Assembly: GCA_035527515.1 (NCBI GenBank) | Contig: DATLAJ010000146.1 | Span: 1-64,000, forward strand | Direction: 5' to 3' | From: a bacterium | Lineage (GTDB): Bacteria > B130-G9 | Length of the DNA stretch: 64,000 nt | In this document: positions 17,994 to 26,892 of the stretch, piece by piece | Layout of the letters: each line of letters begins with the position of its first letter | Numbering within the stretch: position 1 is the first letter of the stretch | Translations under genes and position numbers: made by a program | Notes under the pieces: model-generated | What the model was told of the DNA's origin: nothing | Seen by the model: the letters and a program-made list of their open reading frames with translations, nothing else | Database searches by the model: none

Positions 17994-18228
17994 CCCCAAA
18001 ACGGCATCAATTATCATAGCTCAAGCAGCCAAGAACGTAAAGCCTCGGGGAAAGCCCGGGGGAAATCGCTCTCCCCAGCCTCTCTGATTCTGCGGGCCCC
18101 AATAATCGAAAGGCAGGGCAAGCACCGCCCCTACGACTCAACACCAACCTCTTGGACAGCCCCTATGTTCCACCGCATTTCGAGCAATAATCCGGCTACG
18201 ATATGACAGAATAGGCGCTTGCCTATCG

Positions 18229-18897
18229 TCACCGCAGCGGAAGCTCCGGCAGGCTCTCCGCCGCACGACGAACCGGCGCGAAGGACCTGCGATGCACGGG
18301 GCAAGGTCCGAACCTGTTCAGGGCGGCCACATGCGCCCTGCTGCCGTAGCCTTTGTTGCTCGCAAAACCGTAGCCAGGATATTCCATTTCGAGCTCGCAC
18401 ATCAGCCGGTCCCGATATACCTTCGCGATGATCGAGGCGCTGGCGATCGAGAGGCTCTTGTTGTCGCCGCCCTTGACGGTTACTTGCTGGACCGCCCCCG
18501 GCATCCTTTGATTTCCATCCACGAGGACGATGTCAGGCGGTTCATTCAGATTTTGGACGGCTTGGGCCATCGCCATCAGCGCCGCCCGCAGGATGTTGAT
18601 CGAGTCTATCGTCTCCGGTCCCACAACGCCGACGCCATAGCTCACGGCGTTTTTGGTAATGACGTCAAATAAAAACTCACGGGCCGAGGCGCTCAGCTGC
18701 TTTGAGTCCCGTATTCGACTGTCGTTGAACTCGTGCGGCAGGACAACCGCTGCGGCAACAACAGACCCGGCAAGACAGCCCCGACCAACCTCATCCACGC
18801 CCGCGATTCGCCGGTAGCCCTCCTGACGGATTCCCTCGTCAAATCCCCACATGTCATCACGCCGACCCGAATAGCTCGGAGATGTCCCCTCAGTCAT
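18229..18897 (-). CDS. rnhB: ribonuclease HII
   Basis: Removes RNA from RNA-DNA hybrids and single misincorporated ribonucleotides. The N-terminal catalytic D35-E36 motif is in IAGVDEVGRG. VLVDGN provides the next acidic residue, SIASASIIAKVYRDRLM is the typical substrate-binding helix, and GYGFASNKGYG follows. About 222 residues, normal for the family. The GT9 gene ends nine bases upstream. Confidence 0.95.
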   Translation of the reverse strand: MTEGTSPSYSGRRDDMWGFDEGIRQEGYRRIAGVDEVGRGCLAGSVVAAAVVLPHEFNDSRIRDSKQLSASAREFLFDVITKNAVSYGVGVVGPETIDSINILRAALMAMAQAVQNLNEPPDIVLVDGNQRMPGAVQQVTVKGGDNKSLSIASASIIAKVYRDRLMCELEMEYPGYGFASNKGYGSRAHVAALNRFGPCPVHRRSFAPVRRAAESLPELPLR

Positions 18898-18906
18898 AGA
18901 CCAATC

Positions 18907-20010
18907 TCATGTCAACAGCCGCTCAACGGCTGCCGCCACCTTCACCGGCGATATGTTCTTGATGCAGGCCATACTCTTGCACCTGCGCTTGTAACAAGGT
19001 CCACAGGCCATCGCGTGTTGAAACACTGCCGAAGGATTCCCGAACGGGCCGTTTCTCGCGGGGTCTGAAGGCCCAAAGAGCGCCACAGTTGGCCGACCGA
19101 GGTTGGCGGCGATATGAAGCACAGCCGTATCTCCTGACACGACGACATCGCACGCCTCAAGAAGTGCGCAAAGTCTGGAAATGCCGACAGGCGGCGCAAA
19201 GAACACATCGTCGTCCGCGTCTTGCCCTAACGCTTGCAGTATCTCCTCGGCATACTGCTTCTCCCCAGGCCCATAAAGCAGAACGAATCGCATTCGGCGG
19301 CCGAGGTCCGTGTCCATAAGAGCTCGTATGACCCTCGCGAAATTCAGCCCGCCCCAACGCTTGGTCTCCCACCCAGCGCACGGATTAAGACCAATGAGCA
19401 GGTCATCTGTTCGCACGCCTTTCTCGCCAAGAAAATCGCGGATCGCACGCCGAGCGCCGTCACTTACCACGATGCCCCCTCGTGCCCCACGGCAAAAGTC
19501 GGCCTTCGGCACCGGCTCGACGTCGCCGAGCTCCTCCGCAACGCACCAGATGATTGAGCAGAGCTTCTCAACAACATGCTGCACATCAACGGCGTGCCAG
19601 CACTTGCGATTGATGAATCGTGCGCTCAATCGCTCCCGGCACTCACGACTCGGAAAGCCGAATCTCAGTCGGGATTTGGACAGCCACGCCAACACACTGC
19701 TCTTGAGAAGGCCTTGAAGATCAATAGCGGCGTCATATCTAGCGCTCCTGAGATGGTCCACCAGCCGCCGAATCTCGAACAACACTTTCAAAGGCCGCAA
19801 GAAGAGATCGCGACGCCAGCGCTTCGTGTCGATAACAATCCTTGAAGAGATGTCCACGTTACCGTCGAGAACTAGGGCTGATTTCCGCTCTATGAGCCAA
19901 TCTATCACTGCATCAGGATAGTGTGTTCGGAGCTGATGAACCGCTGGCAACGCGTGGACAACGTCCCCGATCGAGCCAAGTTTTATGACTAGAAACCTTC
20001 TCTGTTTCAT
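18907..20010 (-). CDS. glycosyltransferase family 9 (ADP-heptose:LPS heptosyltransferase type)
   Basis: A GT-B fold GT9 enzyme of about 367 residues. The characteristic start RFLVIKLGSIGDVVHALPAV includes the acceptor-domain acidic site. The C-terminal part has GDTAVLHIAANLGRPTVALF (the conserved S/T-G-x-x-H-x-A-A-x-x-G-x-P motif) and GPSDPARNGPF. A cysteine-rich tail (ACGPCYKRRCKSMACI) is also common in the family. It probably adds heptose to the LPS inner core. Start placed at ATG 20010; an upstream ATG at 20046 would add twelve residues. It fits with the Kdo genes further right. Confidence 0.9.
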   Translation of the reverse strand: MKQRRFLVIKLGSIGDVVHALPAVHQLRTHYPDAVIDWLIERKSALVLDGNVDISSRIVIDTKRWRRDLFLRPLKVLFEIRRLVDHLRSARYDAAIDLQGLLKSSVLAWLSKSRLRFGFPSRECRERLSARFINRKCWHAVDVQHVVEKLCSIIWCVAEELGDVEPVPKADFCRGARGGIVVSDGARRAIRDFLGEKGVRTDDLLIGLNPCAGWETKRWGGLNFARVIRALMDTDLGRRMRFVLLYGPGEKQYAEEILQALGQDADDDVFFAPPVGISRLCALLEACDVVVSGDTAVLHIAANLGRPTVALFGPSDPARNGPFGNPSAVFQHAMACGPCYKRRCKSMACIKNISPVKVAAAVERLLT

Positions 20011-20520
20011 GCCGAGAATACTATTGCACATATCCCAAAACCTCAAAGCACGACCAGGCAGGTGGCTTGACCCAAGATTGTAGGTAATGTTGCGCTTGTG
20101 TCATGGGGTCGGCATAAATGCCGCCCAGGTCGCGGTCTGCGAACGCGTGAGTTGAACATTGACTCATCGCCCGACTTCAGTCGAGGCGATCCAGAAGGGC
20201 TACTATAATGCTAGCCCCCGAATTCATTCGGGGGGCCTGCGGCACGCCGGCGCTCTCCTCATCTCTTCCCTTCACACAGGCATTCCGGGAGGGAGGAGGA
20301 GGCGCCTCGCCTTCTCAAGCCACCCGAATGAATTCGGGTGCTAGGATAATCAGAGCCTCCTATATCACCAGGTTAAAACGCTGCCTAGTTGAGTGCAAAA
20401 GTTCACCTACAATCTAGAAGCACGACCAGGCAGGCCCGGTCTTGCCTGAAGGAATATCTTTTGACTCCACGCGACCTCTAGTATGCTCCCAGTGAGAATA
20501 TCAACCAAAGGAGAGGCACG
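20011..20520. other. divergent intergenic region with family-2 repeats
   Basis: No gene seen. The middle holds the inverted pair of family-2 palindromes (20166-20340). The right end has the ribosome site AAAGGAGAGG for the FAD oxidoreductase. A short CACGACCAGGCAGG motif occurs twice, near 20050 and near 20421, on both sides of the repeat pair; it could be a duplicated flank left by insertion of the element. Confidence 0.5.
20166..20340. repeat. paired-palindrome interspersed repeat, family 2 (inverted pair, copy 3)
   Basis: The left half reads hairpin ATCGCC..GGCGAT (20166-20190), a linker, then CCCCCGAAT/ATTCGGGGG (20215-20234). The right half is CACCCGAAT/ATTCGGGTG (20321-20340) followed by CTAGGATAATCAGAGCC, the conserved linker in the opposite orientation. 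The centre is CT-rich then GA-rich. The hairpin core differs from the copies at 5625 and 12262 (GAATTC versus ATCTGA), yet both arms co-vary, which supports selection for structure. Confidence 0.75.
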
Positions 20521-21936
20521 TTGTCCAAATCGGTTGTCATTTTAGGTGCAGGACCCGCGGGCCTTGCTACTGCCTACTATCTCTGCAAGGGCGGTTTCAA
20601 CGACATAACGCTCCTGGAGAAGGAGAAATTCGTGGGCGGCATCGCCGCCACGCTGCGCCGTGATGACACGCTGTTCGACTTTGGCAGCCACAGAATACAT
20701 CCTGCGTGCGATGCCGAGACTCTCTCGCTGCTAAGGTCGCTTCTCGGTAGCGATCTCCTAACCAGGCCCAGACGAGGCGCGATATGCCTCTCGGGACACA
20801 TGGTAGAATATCCCCTGCGCCTCGCTCAGATCGCCTCGGCCGTGGGCTGGCTCAAGGGCGCCAGGCTCCTGGCAAGCTTCGGCAAGCAGAAGCTCTTCCC
20901 CGCCTCGGCCCCACAGAACCAGGAAACGTCAGAAACGCTCCTTGTGAGCCGATTCGGAAGGGCGATGTTCGAGCTCTTCTACAAGCCATACACAACGAAG
21001 GTCTTTGGCATCTCGCCCGCTCTGATGTCGCCAGAACAGGCGAGGCGCCGTGTGGGGGCTAAGAGTCTGCTCGAGATCGCCAAAAACGCCCTCAACCTGA
21101 AGACGGCGAACACTGCCAATCCGGACACATTCCTCTACCCCCGACTTGGATTCGGGCAGACATGCGAGGCGCTCGCAGATGAGGTCCGAAAGGCCGGCGC
21201 CTCAATAATCCTCGACGCCTCGCCAAAGAAGATTGCGCTTTCTGGCGCTCGCATAGGGCAGCTGGAGTATATAGCAAAAAAGCAGAAGCACACGCTGAAG
21301 CCCGACTTCGTATTCTCGACCATCCCGCTTCAGTCGCTCACGTCGCTCTGCCTGCCGCGCTCCAATCCTGCCCATCAGGCCGCCGCGTCGCTCAAAACAA
21401 GGTCGCTGGTGCTGCTTTATGTCGTCCTGAATAAAGAGAGAGTCGGCGAGAAGGATGCTTATTACTTCCCCTCCGGCGACATTCTCTTCAATCGCATCTC
21501 AGAGCAGAAGAACTTCAGCCCAGAGATGGCGCCAGCGGGCAAGACTCTCCTCTGCGCCGACATCAGCTGCGATGTGGCCGACAGATTCTGGCGACTCACC
21601 GACGAGGAGGTCTTTCAGACGGTCAAGGAATCGCTGCGGCGTCTGGGGCTAATCGCTCTTAAGGACGTGGATTACTGGTTTACGCGACGGGTGAGGTTCG
21701 CATATCCCGTCTATTCGCTCGGCTACGAAGAGCACCTTCAGACCGTCTTGGACTGGGCTGACCCAATCGAAAACCTGATAACGCTTGGCCGGCAGGGGCT
21801 TTTTGCGCACAACAACTTCCACCACTCCGTGATGATGGGCAAGGCCGCCGCCGAACACTTGCTCTCTGACAAGCCAAAATCCGAGGGCTGGAACAGGGCC
21901 CGCCGTGCGTTCGACGACTTCAAGGTAATCGACTGA
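20521..21936 (+). CDS. FAD-dependent oxidoreductase (protoporphyrinogen oxidase / UDP-galactopyranose mutase-like fold)
   Basis: About 471 residues with an N-terminal dinucleotide-binding motif (VVILGAGPAGLATAYYL) and the second FAD motif of the amine-oxidase superfamily (GGIAATLRRDDTLFDFGSHR). The C-terminal LITLGRQGLFAHNNFHHSVM closes the FAD site. Such NAD(P)-binding flavoproteins sit in polysaccharide clusters in many genomes, but the substrate is unknown. TTG start with AAAGGAGAGG upstream. It is the only plus-strand gene in the polysaccharide region and converges on a truncated methyltransferase. Confidence 0.85.
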   Translation: MSKSVVILGAGPAGLATAYYLCKGGFNDITLLEKEKFVGGIAATLRRDDTLFDFGSHRIHPACDAETLSLLRSLLGSDLLTRPRRGAICLSGHMVEYPLRLAQIASAVGWLKGARLLASFGKQKLFPASAPQNQETSETLLVSRFGRAMFELFYKPYTTKVFGISPALMSPEQARRRVGAKSLLEIAKNALNLKTANTANPDTFLYPRLGFGQTCEALADEVRKAGASIILDASPKKIALSGARIGQLEYIAKKQKHTLKPDFVFSTIPLQSLTSLCLPRSNPAHQAAASLKTRSLVLLYVVLNKERVGEKDAYYFPSGDILFNRISEQKNFSPEMAPAGKTLLCADISCDVADRFWRLTDEEVFQTVKESLRRLGLIALKDVDYWFTRRVRFAYPVYSLGYEEHLQTVLDWADPIENLITLGRQGLFAHNNFHHSVMMGKAAAEHLLSDKPKSEGWNRARRAFDDFKVID

Positions 21937-21968
21937 TACTGAAGGCGTCAGGGGCATCATAGATGGCT

Positions 21969-22175
21969 CTAATGCCAGCCAGAGCCGCACCCCACGTCGA
22001 GGCCCCGGACCTTGGCGAAGTCCGGGAAACACTTGCGAAGCAATCCGATAAGCAGTTCCCGGCGCCGCTGGCTAATCATGGCGTTGCCCGGCCCGCCGCC
22101 CCATCGATGTCTATAGCGACTGTCTTCCCCATAGCGGGAGTAAACCGCCTCAATCCGCTCCTTTTCACTCTTCAT
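21969..22175 (-). pseudogene. truncated SAM-dependent methyltransferase (N-terminal fragment)
   Basis: The reading frame starts at ATG 22175, overlapping the stop of the GT2 gene, and runs MKSEKERIEAVYSRYGEDSR to the SAM-binding motif GLDVGCGSGWH, where it hits a TAG. Methyltransferases of this kind normally extend about 150-200 residues beyond this glycine motif. The missing part is not found downstream, where the convergent oxidoreductase ends 32 bases away. The fragment therefore marks a deletion or rearrangement at the left edge of the polysaccharide cluster. Confidence 0.7.
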
Positions 22176-23178
22176 GCTTCCAGGCTCCTGCGAAGCGCAC
22201 CAGGCCACACAAAAAACCGGACCCGTATGAGAAGTGCAGCGTGGCAAAGATAATCGGCAGAATTAGCAGGAACTTCCAGCCTTTGCTGCTGGCTATCCTT
22301 ATCGAGAAACTGATGCTGAGCGCGGCATAGAGCACCGAGAGCACCCCCAGGACGATTGCCGGCGTTCGCCAGGCGAAACTGAAGGCGCCCAGCACTATCA
22401 GCATGAATACCGCCACCGGTGGGACAAACTGCCTCGGCTGCATCATTCTTGGGTGTTTCTGCAGCACTCTCACCTTCCAGTAGCCATACTGGAAATACTG
22501 TTTGAACAAGGACTTGAAAGTTGACCTACAGAGGTACTCGGTCTTGATAGCTGGATCGAAATATATTTTGTATCCTTTATTTCTCAACCGATAATTGTAT
22601 TCATCATCCTGGCAGCGCACCAATTCCCGGTCGAACTTGCCGACCGCTTGTAACACATCCTTTCTGTAAGCCCCAAACGCCACGGTATCGACGTAACCGG
22701 GCTTGTCAGAGCACCTGAAGGGAGAATTGCCCACACCGAAAACTGAGCTCATGGCGAGCGAGGCTGCATTCGACCAAGTGTCCACCCCGATCGAGATTAT
22801 TCTACCCCCTGCACATTCGCAATCGTGCGCCAAAAGCGCTTCCACAGACCTCATAATGAAATCCGGACTAGCGAATGCGTGGCCATCAAGTCGCACAACT
22901 ATCTCGCCTCGACTCGCCTCAATCCCGATATTCATGGCGTGAGGCACGATTCTCGCGGGATTATCCAGCATCTTCACCCTCCCGTCCGCGTTGCAGAACT
23001 GCTGGACTATCTGCCGCGTCCCGTCATCCGACATCCCATCAACCACAATCACCTCATAGCGCTCCGCCGGATAATCCTGAGCAAGAATTGCCTCGAGGCA
23101 CCGGCGAATAGTCCGCGCCTCATTCCTTATGGGCACGATTACCGACACAAGTGGTTCGTTAGCGTCCTTATTACTCAT
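22165..23178 (-). CDS. glycosyltransferase family 2 with C-terminal membrane segments (ExoA-like)
   Basis: About 337 residues. The GT2 domain has PLVSVIVPIRNEARTI, the VVDGMSDDGTR nucleotide-binding region, a VRLDGHAF metal-binding DxD-like site and CQDDEYNYRLRNKGYKI. Three or four hydrophobic segments close the C-terminus, which anchors the enzyme at the inner membrane. This layout resembles succinoglycan glucosyltransferase ExoA. It is 30 bases downstream of a GT4 gene. The stop overlaps the truncated methyltransferase start by about eleven bases. Confidence 0.9.
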   Translation of the reverse strand: MSNKDANEPLVSVIVPIRNEARTIRRCLEAILAQDYPAERYEVIVVDGMSDDGTRQIVQQFCNADGRVKMLDNPARIVPHAMNIGIEASRGEIVVRLDGHAFASPDFIMRSVEALLAHDCECAGGRIISIGVDTWSNAASLAMSSVFGVGNSPFRCSDKPGYVDTVAFGAYRKDVLQAVGKFDRELVRCQDDEYNYRLRNKGYKIYFDPAIKTEYLCRSTFKSLFKQYFQYGYWKVRVLQKHPRMMQPRQFVPPVAVFMLIVLGAFSFAWRTPAIVLGVLSVLYAALSISFSIRIASSKGWKFLLILPIIFATLHFSYGSGFLCGLVRFAGAWKHEE

Positions 23179-23208
23179 CGGTATAATGTCTGCTTTCCGC
23201 GTGAGAGC

Positions 23209-24345
23209 TCAGGCCTTTTTTACGCTTAATATCTTCTTCAAGTGATTCAAAAAACCTTCGGCATACGCCTCATCCGAGAAGTGCCTCAGGGCATACTCTC
23301 TCCCGAGCTTGCCCAGTCGCTCCCGTAGTTCAGTATCTTCCCAAAGGCTCCAGACAGCGCTTCTCATCGCCCCGACGTCGTCCGGTTTAACAAGGATACC
23401 AGTCTCGCCATTGATGATATAGTCCTCAGTTCCTGCAGTATTGGTCGCGATCACGGCTTTGCCGCAACTCATCGCTGCCTCGATTACCCGCTGACCTGCT
23501 GAGCAGTTTGCTTTGACCAATGGAATGACCAGAAAAGTACATGACTCGACTAGAGACTCATATTCTGTTCTAGAAATATCATATCGAACTTGAACGGTAT
23601 CTGGAATCTCGAGGCCCTCAAGATTCTTCGGGCTACATACTAACGTGACCTTGAGTTCTAGGCCCTTCACAGCCTGAAGTAACGTCCCATAATCCCTGCC
23701 AGTGCGGCCAGCAGACAGAATGAACGGAGCTTCAGAAGTCGATTTGGGGCGAAGGTGCGGACGGAGCGACGGAAGGTGCAGAAACACTGCGCGGGAAGAT
23801 GGCCAACCAAGCAGCTCGCAGTAATGCTCGGCCTCAGTGTGTGAGGAACATACGATGAGGGCAACCTCCTTGAAGATGAACTTTATAAGCGCTAGGCGGA
23901 ACCAGCTCGGCGTTCCCGCTTTGTATGCTCCGAGCATGAACTCCCGCACAATCAGGACTGGACGATGTAGAAACAGCAACCGTTGAAAGAGACCCAGGCA
24001 AATAGATACCATGGTTACCTGCCCACAGATTAGCACATCATACTTGCGGCAGGCCCAGAAGGCGAGTCGGCCGATGCGGGCTATCATGGCCAAGGATTCG
24101 AGCTTTTTCTTCAGCCCGCGTCGTGTTGATAGGTTGAATGGTGTCAGTATCACAAGGTCAAGCTGCCAGCCCTTCGGAAAGTACTTACACTTCCTAATCG
24201 CCTGATGCGTGCTAACACTGCGATCGTATTCTGGTGCCTCGCCAGGTGGGAATCTCAGCAATCGCGGCTTTCCGTCGGGCGTCCCGATCGCCGCGAACAT
24301 CAACAACTTGGTTGGTTCGCCTCCTTCGATGGCTAACTTGACCAT
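23209..24345 (-). CDS. glycosyltransferase family 4-like protein
   Basis: About 378 residues. The C-terminal GT-B domain is recognisable (ILSAGRTGRDYGTLLQAV; GQRVIEAAMSCGKAVIATN; NGETGILVKPDDVGAM). The usual first glutamate of the E-x7-E donor motif is not evident (CSAGQRVIEA), so donor binding may differ. The N-terminal domain includes hydrophobic stretches (LFQRLLFLHRPVLIV) that may sit at the membrane. It overlaps the CapK-like gene upstream by 13 bases. Confidence 0.82.
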   Translation of the reverse strand: MVKLAIEGGEPTKLLMFAAIGTPDGKPRLLRFPPGEAPEYDRSVSTHQAIRKCKYFPKGWQLDLVILTPFNLSTRRGLKKKLESLAMIARIGRLAFWACRKYDVLICGQVTMVSICLGLFQRLLFLHRPVLIVREFMLGAYKAGTPSWFRLALIKFIFKEVALIVCSSHTEAEHYCELLGWPSSRAVFLHLPSLRPHLRPKSTSEAPFILSAGRTGRDYGTLLQAVKGLELKVTLVCSPKNLEGLEIPDTVQVRYDISRTEYESLVESCTFLVIPLVKANCSAGQRVIEAAMSCGKAVIATNTAGTEDYIINGETGILVKPDDVGAMRSAVWSLWEDTELRERLGKLGREYALRHFSDEAYAEGFLNHLKKILSVKKA

Positions 24346-25760
24346 TCCGAGTCGATCAGCTCGATTTGCCTATTCGGGACCTTTGATATCACCGCCCGAA
24401 ACTTGCCCGAGCGTGTCCTCTCAATCTGTCTCGTTTCCTCAAAGTCTATGTGAACGGCCTCCCCTAGCCTCTGCTGGAGCTGATTCCTAAGAAATGCTAT
24501 TATCGCTCTCTGCCGTCCAGTTTCCTGTTGCGCCCAGACAACCCTGACAGTTATGTGATCAGGGCTTTCCTGCACTATTTGGGCCTCCTTGATCCCGTTT
24601 GTTCCTTTGAAAACAGGGTCTAGCCGACCGACCTTTCTACCATCGGGTGTAGTAACAATGTCATCTTCTCGACCGCAAATCTGCTTTATCACCGGCATTT
24701 CTCGCCCGCAATCGCACCGATCACTTGATAGACTTATGGCGTCAGCCATCCTATATCTAATCAGAGGCACAGTGAAGTTCACAAACGAGGTACAGGTCAA
24801 GGTGCCTTCAGTCTGGTCAGGGCTGTAGTCGCTTGAGCCCCGAACTTCCACCCAGCTATATTCAGGACAGATATGGTATGAGCGGTGCTCGCACTGAGTG
24901 GCGAAAACTGCCATCTCGTTGCAGCCGTATTCGTCGTGGATGTTGCACGCGAACTGCTCCTCAATGACCTGTCGCTGATGTTCAAGCAGTGTCTCGGCGC
25001 TTGTGACTATGGCTCTTGGCCGAATATCAGAGATGCTGTGGTCCCGCATGAAGAATGCTACGGTGTAGATGGCGGAAGGATAGGACCGTATGTGGATTGG
25101 ATCTATCTTCGCTAGTTGCCGGCAGTAATGCGGCAAGTTTCTCTCGCTCAGATGATAAGATGAGAAGTGCCAGTTGTCTGAGAAGACATCGTAGCGCCAG
25201 AAGGGAGGCCTTGCCTGCTGCGCAGGAACGACGATACGCCCCCCGAATGTAGCCATCCTGTGCCTTCCAACCGGAAGTCCTGCCCAAGCTCTGGCCCTGG
25301 CGAGGAACGCCGCATTGCGCCGTAGGTCATCCGCCGTTACATACGTGCACGTTGGCGTTCCCGTCGTGCCGCTGGAATACGTTCTGTAAAGCCTGCCCTT
25401 CACTCCTCTAGCGACCAGTTCCTTGTCCAGTCGCCTCAGGTCCTGGCTGGTCATTATCGGCAGCTCTGCCAGGTCCTCTATCGACTCAACCTTGTACGGG
25501 TCAATCCCCGCCTCATCAAATCGTCTCTTCTGATACGGCACCTGCTCGTATGCCCATCTGACGATCTCGCGCAGCTTCCTCGTCTGAAGCGCCTCAATCT
25601 CATCCTTGCTGAACCACTGGCTGTCCATCAACTCGTGGAAATAACGCTGAAACTCGCCGCCGTATCGCCTATGCCTGATCACCAGCCCGTATGCCGAGAC
25701 CGCCACATTCTGCCCCCAAACAGGCAGCCGATTATAGACTCGCTGCTGCATGTCAGTCAT
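24333..25760 (-). CDS. CapK / phenylacetate-CoA ligase-like adenylate-forming enzyme
   Basis: About 475 residues of the PaaK/CapK family. The P-loop-like TYSSGTTGTPTCTYVT binds ATP. MADAISLSSDRCDCGREMP has the paired cysteines common to this family, and a C-terminal domain with RTRSGKFRAVISK holds the likely catalytic lysine of adenylate-forming enzymes. Members in polysaccharide clusters are thought to activate carboxylic acids for decorating the glycan. The exact substrate cannot be read from the sequence. It overlaps both neighbours (8 and 13 bases). Confidence 0.88.
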   Translation of the reverse strand: MTDMQQRVYNRLPVWGQNVAVSAYGLVIRHRRYGGEFQRYFHELMDSQWFSKDEIEALQTRKLREIVRWAYEQVPYQKRRFDEAGIDPYKVESIEDLAELPIMTSQDLRRLDKELVARGVKGRLYRTYSSGTTGTPTCTYVTADDLRRNAAFLARARAWAGLPVGRHRMATFGGRIVVPAQQARPPFWRYDVFSDNWHFSSYHLSERNLPHYCRQLAKIDPIHIRSYPSAIYTVAFFMRDHSISDIRPRAIVTSAETLLEHQRQVIEEQFACNIHDEYGCNEMAVFATQCEHRSYHICPEYSWVEVRGSSDYSPDQTEGTLTCTSFVNFTVPLIRYRMADAISLSSDRCDCGREMPVIKQICGREDDIVTTPDGRKVGRLDPVFKGTNGIKEAQIVQESPDHITVRVVWAQQETGRQRAIIAFLRNQLQQRLGEAVHIDFEETRQIERTRSGKFRAVISKVPNRQIELIDSEWSS

Positions 25761-26892
25761 TTGCCGGTTTACTCTTTCTCTTCACGCCTTTTTGCTGAAG
25801 CAAGCGCTTGTACACCTTGACTGTCTCGGCGAAGTAATCCAGGTGCTCTATCTCCTTCAATTGCGCCTCGATCTCTTCCTTACGAGCTAACGCATATTCG
25901 ACCTTCTCCGCAAGGTCCTCGGCGTCTCCTTTCTTGAACAGTATCACGCCTTCTGGGCGAAAGTCAGTGTCGCTCGCCACCATGGGCTTTTGAAGCGCAA
26001 TCCCCTCCCGAACAAACGACGAATCGCCATCAACCAACGTCGGCCTGATCATTACATCGGCGAATTCCTTACAAATGGTTAGCGCAACTGGATGAGGCAG
26101 GTCCCCAGTCATGAGCACGCGCTCGGATAGCCCTTTTGCAGCTATCATCTCGGCGCACTTATCGGCATCTACGCCCTCGCCCATGATCACCAGCCCAACC
26201 TTAGGGAGTCTCGCCCTAAGCATGTCAACCGCCTCGACCAGCGTCTGCCAGCCATAAACGCTCTCCAGAGTTATCCCCGAAACGAGGACCGGCTTGTGAG
26301 TCTCACAGAACGAAACAACGGCCTTCGGAAGCAGCGCCCTATCCACGGTATCGGACAGATAGTGCAGGCAGAACGCGGGAATCAGGCTCGCCTTCTCTTG
26401 AGGCACGCCAAGCGATCTCACGGCGGCCTCAATCCGCTCATTAACGCAGATCAAAGCGTCTGGGAAGTGAAGGCCGACCCGTGCGTTCGTTCTCTTGATG
26501 AGGCCAAAGCCGCGCACTCGCCCGGGGAAACTGCCGCCATGCACTGTGAGCACGACTTTTCGACCGACTATCTTGCCGAAAGCTCCCAAGAGCAGGCTGG
26601 CCCAGAAATTGCCGTAGCTTGAGCAGTTGATGTGGACTACGTCGGCGCGATGCCGTAACAGCAGCCACATCGCAGAAAAGTATTTCAGCACTCGCCCCCC
26701 CAACGGCCTGAGAACGTGCTCGGCCTTGCCCCTCGTCTTGTCGCGGCCAACGTCGATCACCTTGCACTCGAAGCCCCCTGCAATGAGATACGCCGACAAC
26801 CGCTCTGCATAAATGGCCATCCCCGCATACGGCGGCGGGTAACTACAGATGATTGTTACACTGGAGCAACCCACCCCTGGCGCATCGGCCAT
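25753..26892 (-). CDS. glycosyltransferase family 4
   Basis: About 379 residues. The N-terminal part is SVTIICSYPPPYAGMAIYAE; the C-terminal donor domain has the variant motif VREGIALQKPMVASDTDFRP, and DAEDLAEKVEYAL follows. LISGITLESVYGWQTL corresponds to the usual VGRL.. strand, here written VSGITLESVYGW. It shares one base with the upstream GT4 gene (TAATG) and overlaps the CapK-like gene by eight bases, so translation is coupled. Sugar specificity unknown. Confidence 0.87.
   Translation of the reverse strand: MADAPGVGCSSVTIICSYPPPYAGMAIYAERLSAYLIAGGFECKVIDVGRDKTRGKAEHVLRPLGGRVLKYFSAMWLLLRHRADVVHINCSSYGNFWASLLLGAFGKIVGRKVVLTVHGGSFPGRVRGFGLIKRTNARVGLHFPDALICVNERIEAAVRSLGVPQEKASLIPAFCLHYLSDTVDRALLPKAVVSFCETHKPVLVSGITLESVYGWQTLVEAVDMLRARLPKVGLVIMGEGVDADKCAEMIAAKGLSERVLMTGDLPHPVALTICKEFADVMIRPTLVDGDSSFVREGIALQKPMVASDTDFRPEGVILFKKGDAEDLAEKVEYALARKEEIEAQLKEIEHLDYFAETVKVYKRLLQQKGVKRKSKPAND

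Noticed and set aside
18292-18672. 126-codon plus-strand frame inside rnhB
   Set aside because: Antisense to RNase HII, whose catalytic motifs are complete.
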